From: Pseudomonadota bacterium
Lineage (GTDB): Bacteria > Pseudomonadota > Alphaproteobacteria > Rhizobiales > Beijerinckiaceae
Direction of reading: 5' to 3'
Assembly: GCA_023422485.1 (NCBI GenBank)
Contig: JAGTAM010000477.1
Location: 1 to 18,153, forward strand
Length of the DNA: 18,153 bases
Below the pieces are notes generated by a model. That model did not search any database and had not been told where the DNA came from. It saw only the letters and a list, made by a program, of their open reading frames with translations. Below, piece by piece: positions 15,274-18,153 of this stretch (positions are counted from its first letter, which is position 1; the number at the start of each line of letters is the position of its first letter). The translations under genes were made by a program, and so were the position numbers.

Positions 15274-15383
15274 GCCCTCGTCCTGAAGTGCGAAGCGGAG
15301 CGAAGCCTCGAAGGATCCTCCCATTCCCGGCGGTGGCCGGAGGATCCCTCGAAGCCGCTCACGCGGCTCCTCAGGATGAGGGC
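15274..15383. repeat. palindromic intergenic repeat element (CCTCATCCTGAGGAG type)
   Basis: Inverted arms CCCTCGTCCTGAAG...GAAGGATCCTCC (about 15275-15320) and GGAGGATCCCTCGAAG...CTCAGGATGAGGG (about 15339-15382) flank an 18-base centre. The sequence can form a long imperfect hairpin and resembles repeats spread through intergenic DNA of many alphaproteobacteria. It is different from the repeat at 11333-11450. It separates the oxidoreductase gene from ycaO and may affect read-through or message stability between them. Confidence 0.8.
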
Positions 15384-15415
15384 TTTGGTTGGATGAGCCG
15401 GTCTCCTTCCAAATG

Positions 15416-16444
15416 TCAGGCCGCGTCGCGGCCGGCCGGTGTGCCCGGCGCCGCGTAGGCACGGGCGATCAGTCGCATGGTGTGAATGTCGCGCTCGGCG
15501 TCCCAGGCGGCGCGGGCCTCGGGGTCGCGAAGGGCACGGCCGAAAGCCCGCACCTGTTCGAGGAACGGCGAGGCGGTTTCGTCGAATGCGATGTTCTCAG
15601 CCCGGCCGTCGGCCCCGTCGGTGAAGGTGACGGTGCCACCCGCGGTCTGTCCCATCGTGTCGATTGCGGTGAGCATTCCCTTCGTGCCGACCACTTCGAG
15701 GCGGCGCCGGGGCAGCGCATCGGGACAGTTATAGGCGACGTTGAGCTGGGCGAGCGCGCCCGAACCGGTGCGGCCGATCAGCAGGGCGCCGTCATCGACG
15801 GCGTAATCCTGGGCGCGGGCCTGGGTCATGGCGGCAATGTCTTCGATCGGCTCGCCGAGCAGGAAATCGACGAGATCGATTCCGTGGGGCGCCAGATCCA
15901 TCAGCGCGCCGCCGCCCGCCTGGGCCGGGTCGATGCGCCAATTGTCCTGGCCCCGAAACGAGGTCCAGGCACGGTCGAGCCAGCAGGCGTAGACGATGCG
16001 CACCGCCGTCACCGTGCCGAGCCGCCCCTCGCGGATCAGCTCCCGCATGGCGCGATGGCCGGGATGGTGGCGCTGATCGAAGGCGGTGCCGTAGAAGGCC
16101 CCCGATCTGCGCACCGCCGCCGCCATCGCCTCCGCATCGGCAAGGGAGGCTGCCATCGGCTTCTCGCAAAGAACCGCCTTGCCGGCGGCGCAAAGCGCTT
16201 CCACGGCTCCGCGATGCAGGTGGTTTGGGGTCGCGACGTACACGGCCTCGACCTCAGGCTCGGCGATGAGACCGGCGAGATCAGGGTGCGCCCGCGCACC
16301 CTCGGCCTCCGCCGCGGCGCGCGAATCCACGCCCGGATCGGCCACGGCGACGAGGCGGTGCCCGGCGGCGCGAATGCCGGGCGCCATGTAGTCGCGGGCG
16401 CCCCAGCCGTAGCCGACGATGCCCCACCCGATGCTCTCCGCCAT
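15416..16444 (-). CDS. Gfo/Idh/MocA family NAD(P)-dependent oxidoreductase
   Basis: This is a cytoplasmic dehydrogenase of the glucose-fructose oxidoreductase/inositol dehydrogenase family, which oxidises or reduces a hydroxyl on a sugar or cyclitol. From the ATG at 16444 it has 342 residues. The N-terminal Rossmann fold shows GIVGYGWGA (8-16) and ATPNHLH (71-77), the catalytic-lysine motif EKP is at 94-96, and the substrate-domain motif GGGALMDLAPHGIDL is at about 177-191 with the conserved D and H. The start shares one base with the stop of the methyltransferase gene (TGATG), and GGAG lies about 9 bases upstream; an extension upstream to 16603 would only shadow that gene. Substrate is unknown; the cluster suggests a glycoside or sugar nucleotide. 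Confidence 0.92.
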   Translation of the reverse strand: MAESIGWGIVGYGWGARDYMAPGIRAAGHRLVAVADPGVDSRAAAEAEGARAHPDLAGLIAEPEVEAVYVATPNHLHRGAVEALCAAGKAVLCEKPMAASLADAEAMAAAVRRSGAFYGTAFDQRHHPGHRAMRELIREGRLGTVTAVRIVYACWLDRAWTSFRGQDNWRIDPAQAGGGALMDLAPHGIDLVDFLLGEPIEDIAAMTQARAQDYAVDDGALLIGRTGSGALAQLNVAYNCPDALPRRRLEVVGTKGMLTAIDTMGQTAGGTVTFTDGADGRAENIAFDETASPFLEQVRAFGRALRDPEARAAWDAERDIHTMRLIARAYAAPGTPAGRDAA

Positions 16445-17625
16445 CACCAGCGCTCCGGCAGATCGACATATTCGCGGCGGCGCACCCGGTCCGTCTCGGG
16501 CGCATCCGGCTTGCCGGCCCAGTCGATGGTTTCCGGGCCTTCCGAGTGAAGGGGGTAGGTCGCCAGCGACGCGTATTCCGCCTTGTAGCGCTCCGACGGC
16601 CAACGGATGGCAAAGCCCCCGTCATCGGGCGCGTAGAGCGGATTGAGATGCAGGGCGGTGTCGGGCGGCGGCAGGGTGATGCCGTCGACGAGCGCGCGGG
16701 GCGCCGGGCGCATGCCGGGGCCGGCCACGACGGAGAAAGCCTCGCAGGCTTGCAGATGGCGCGGCTCGCGCGGCTGCGGCGCGCGGGCCTCGATCAGGGC
16801 GCGGGTCAACTCGGCGTCGTCATAGACGAGCCCGTCGGGAAACAACTCTTCGATCTCGGCCGAGGAGATCGCCTTGCCGGCCGAGAAGCCGGGCTGGCCG
16901 CTGTTGTGGATGTGGCTGAAGGCGAGCCAGCCCTCCTCCCCGGCCGTCTGACGCAAGCAGGCGAGGATGCCGGGCTTGTCGTCGAGGAAGTAGAAGGCGT
17001 CGTTGCAGATCACGAGATCGACCGGCGCTTCGGGGATCGGCCATTTCGGCGACGCGGCATCGAAGCAGACGAACTGCGCCTTCTCGCCCACCACCCAGTG
17101 CCGAGCGACCCACAGTTTGGCGAAGACCACGTCGGCGCCTGCGACCTTGACGCCGCGGCGCTTCAGTTCACGAAGGTAATGGCCGATGCCGCAGGCGAGC
17201 TCAAACGCGCAGACCGGGTTATTCCAGTGCGCCTCGAGCAGGCTCAGGCCCGCCAGGAAGGTCGGGTCGGTCCAGCGGTTGACGAAGTAATCGCCGACGC
17301 GGCCCCAACCGAGCCACTCCACGGCTTGGCGCAGCGAAGCACTCTCGCGTTCGCGCACCAGCCGGCGCAGGGCGTCGGGATCGGCCGGCGGCCCGGTCCA
17401 CCAATCGTCCTGATCGGCGAGCAGCAGGACGAGGGCATCCTCCACCCGATCGTGATCGAGATGGTCGAGCGCGGCCGCAACGAGGCTGTCGCGGCCGATG
17501 CGAAGATAGGGAATGCCATCGATGACCGGCCAGCGGGCGCCGGTCTCGACATCACGCAGGGCGTGCGCGCCGTCGGCCTTCAACCGGTGCCCGGTCTCCG
17601 GCGAGAGGAGATCGAAGGGGATCAT
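16444..17625 (-). CDS. SAM-dependent methyltransferase with Trm112-like N-terminus
   Basis: The 393-residue protein begins with a Trm112p-like segment (about 3-42, FDLLSPETGHRL...WPVIDGIPYLR). Zinc-binding cysteines are missing from it, as in many bacterial copies. A helical stretch (about 48-110) follows and then a class I methyltransferase core: motif I FELACGIGHYLRELKRRG (about 141-158) and a motif IV-like DLVICNDAFYFLDD (about 204-217). The last ~110 residues form an extra C-terminal part that I do not recognise. It would transfer a methyl group from SAM to an O, N or C atom of an unknown acceptor. An AGGA ribosome site precedes the ATG at 17625. It starts 31 bases after the HD-like gene and shares one base with the oxidoreductase gene, so it is part of the same transcript. 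Confidence 0.85.
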   Translation of the reverse strand: MIPFDLLSPETGHRLKADGAHALRDVETGARWPVIDGIPYLRIGRDSLVAAALDHLDHDRVEDALVLLLADQDDWWTGPPADPDALRRLVRERESASLRQAVEWLGWGRVGDYFVNRWTDPTFLAGLSLLEAHWNNPVCAFELACGIGHYLRELKRRGVKVAGADVVFAKLWVARHWVVGEKAQFVCFDAASPKWPIPEAPVDLVICNDAFYFLDDKPGILACLRQTAGEEGWLAFSHIHNSGQPGFSAGKAISSAEIEELFPDGLVYDDAELTRALIEARAPQPREPRHLQACEAFSVVAGPGMRPAPRALVDGITLPPPDTALHLNPLYAPDDGGFAIRWPSERYKAEYASLATYPLHSEGPETIDWAGKPDAPETDRVRRREYVDLPERW

Positions 17626-17656
17626 GATCCTGATTTCTGCCGGACAGCGCGGGACG

Positions 17657-18153
17657 TCACGGGATGCGCATATCGGTCAGAACGCGATCCTGGAAAGCCT
17701 TGACCGGTCCGGCATGGACCAGTTCCATTTCGCCGAGCACCGTCTCCATGGTCAGCGAGGCCGCCCGCAGATGCTGGGCGATCTGCAGGACGCGGTCGAT
17801 GGAATCGGCGGCATGGAAGGCGCGGCCCTCCGCCGTCGCATCGTCCGGCAGGACGAGGCGGGCGGCGCGGACCGTTTCGCGCAGCGGCGGCTCCAGCTCT
17901 TCCAAAGCCCATTCCGAACAGCGCCCGACGATCGGCCAGAGGTGGTCGCCGAGCAGCACCTCGCCGGTGAAGCCCGCATCCGGCATCGCCGCATTGTGGA
18001 AGTGGTGCGCCATGCTCGCGAGGAAGACGGTCGTCGCATCGGCCCGGTAGAACGGGCTGAGCAGCACGCCGTAGACCGCCACGACGAGGCAATGCTCGGC
18101 GTGGTTCTCCGGCGGCTCCAGCAGGATGCGCGGCTTGCCGGGACAGGTCACCC
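17657..18153 (-). CDS. HD-domain-like protein, partial (5' end outside the window)
   Basis: The C-terminal 165 or more residues of a protein run off the right edge; an in-frame GTG at 18151 is unlikely to be the true start, because the sequence reads as coding from the edge. Counting from that GTG, histidines fall in a pattern suggestive of an HD-type metal site: NHAEH (H17, H20), MAHHFHN (H49, H50, H52) and FHAADSIDR (D116, D119). Helix-rich composition and the spacing resemble YfbR-type HD phosphohydrolases, but the canonical adjacent H-D pair is replaced by HHFHN, so the activity is uncertain. It is the furthest upstream visible gene of the cluster, 31 bases before the methyltransferase gene. 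If it is active, dephosphorylation of a (sugar) nucleotide or phosphate ester would be a reasonable guess. Confidence 0.6.
   Translation of the reverse strand, partial: VTCPGKPRILLEPPENHAEHCLVVAVYGVLLSPFYRADATTVFLASMAHHFHNAAMPDAGFTGEVLLGDHLWPIVGRCSEWALEELEPPLRETVRAARLVLPDDATAEGRAFHAADSIDRVLQIAQHLRAASLTMETVLGEMELVHAGPVKAFQDRVLTDMRIP

Noticed and set aside
14015..15286. 423-codon + strand frame opposite ycaO
   Set aside because: Antisense shadow of the YcaO coding region without recognisable features.
15229..15462. Short - strand ORF upstream of ycaO considered as a RiPP precursor
   Set aside because: It is made mostly of the palindromic repeat and of the oxidoreductase end in another frame; no leader/core organisation or ribosome site.
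1..18153. CRISPR array, tRNA or rRNA genes, insertion sequence or transposase
   Set aside because: I saw no regularly spaced direct repeats, no tRNA-like cloverleaf, no rRNA sequence and no transposase motifs anywhere in the window.

Overview
The window is GC-rich and almost fully packed with genes, and no gap reaches 300 bases. Gene content and codon use point to an alphaproteobacterium of the Hyphomicrobiales. A Methylobacterium/Methylorubrum-type genome is my best guess, an inference from overall style and from the two kinds of palindromic intergenic repeat; no taxonomic marker was checked.

Left part (1-2812, + strand): truB (tRNA pseudouridine-55 synthase) is followed by a methyl-accepting chemotaxis protein. 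A strong terminator-like hairpin sits directly against the chemotaxis gene's start codon. The next region (2993-7137, - strand) is a copper unit: a P1B copper-exporting ATPase with two HMA domains, then a CueR-type regulator overlapping it by four bases, then an M20 amidohydrolase 63 bases downstream. A near-textbook CueR operator inside a 19-bp-spaced promoter lies in front of the ATPase, so copper-induced, CueR-controlled expression can be predicted from the sequence. The promoter geometry suggests an mRNA with almost no leader.

Middle part (7362-10558, - strand): a PhoR-like histidine kinase is preceded by a membrane protein of the lysylphosphatidylglycerol synthase/UPF0104 flippase family (23 bases between them). 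Upstream of that is a divergent uracil-DNA glycosylase superfamily gene.

Right part (10542 to beyond 18153, - strand): this is the most interesting region. Reading in the direction of transcription it encodes an HD-like protein (cut by the window edge), a SAM-dependent methyltransferase with a Trm112-like N-terminus, a Gfo/Idh/MocA oxidoreductase, a YcaO protein, a xylose-isomerase-like TIM barrel protein, a GT4 glycosyltransferase and a PIG-L/LmbE deacetylase. The glycosylase gene overlaps the end of the last one. Several junctions overlap by 1-4 bases, so the genes look co-expressed. Together they look like a pathway for a small, sugar-containing molecule modified by an ATP-dependent YcaO step. 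No precursor peptide and none of the usual RiPP partners (E1-like, azoline dehydrogenase, TfuA) are visible. I do not recognise a described pathway with this gene set. Two different palindromic repeat elements lie within the cluster, before ycaO and before the deacetylase gene.
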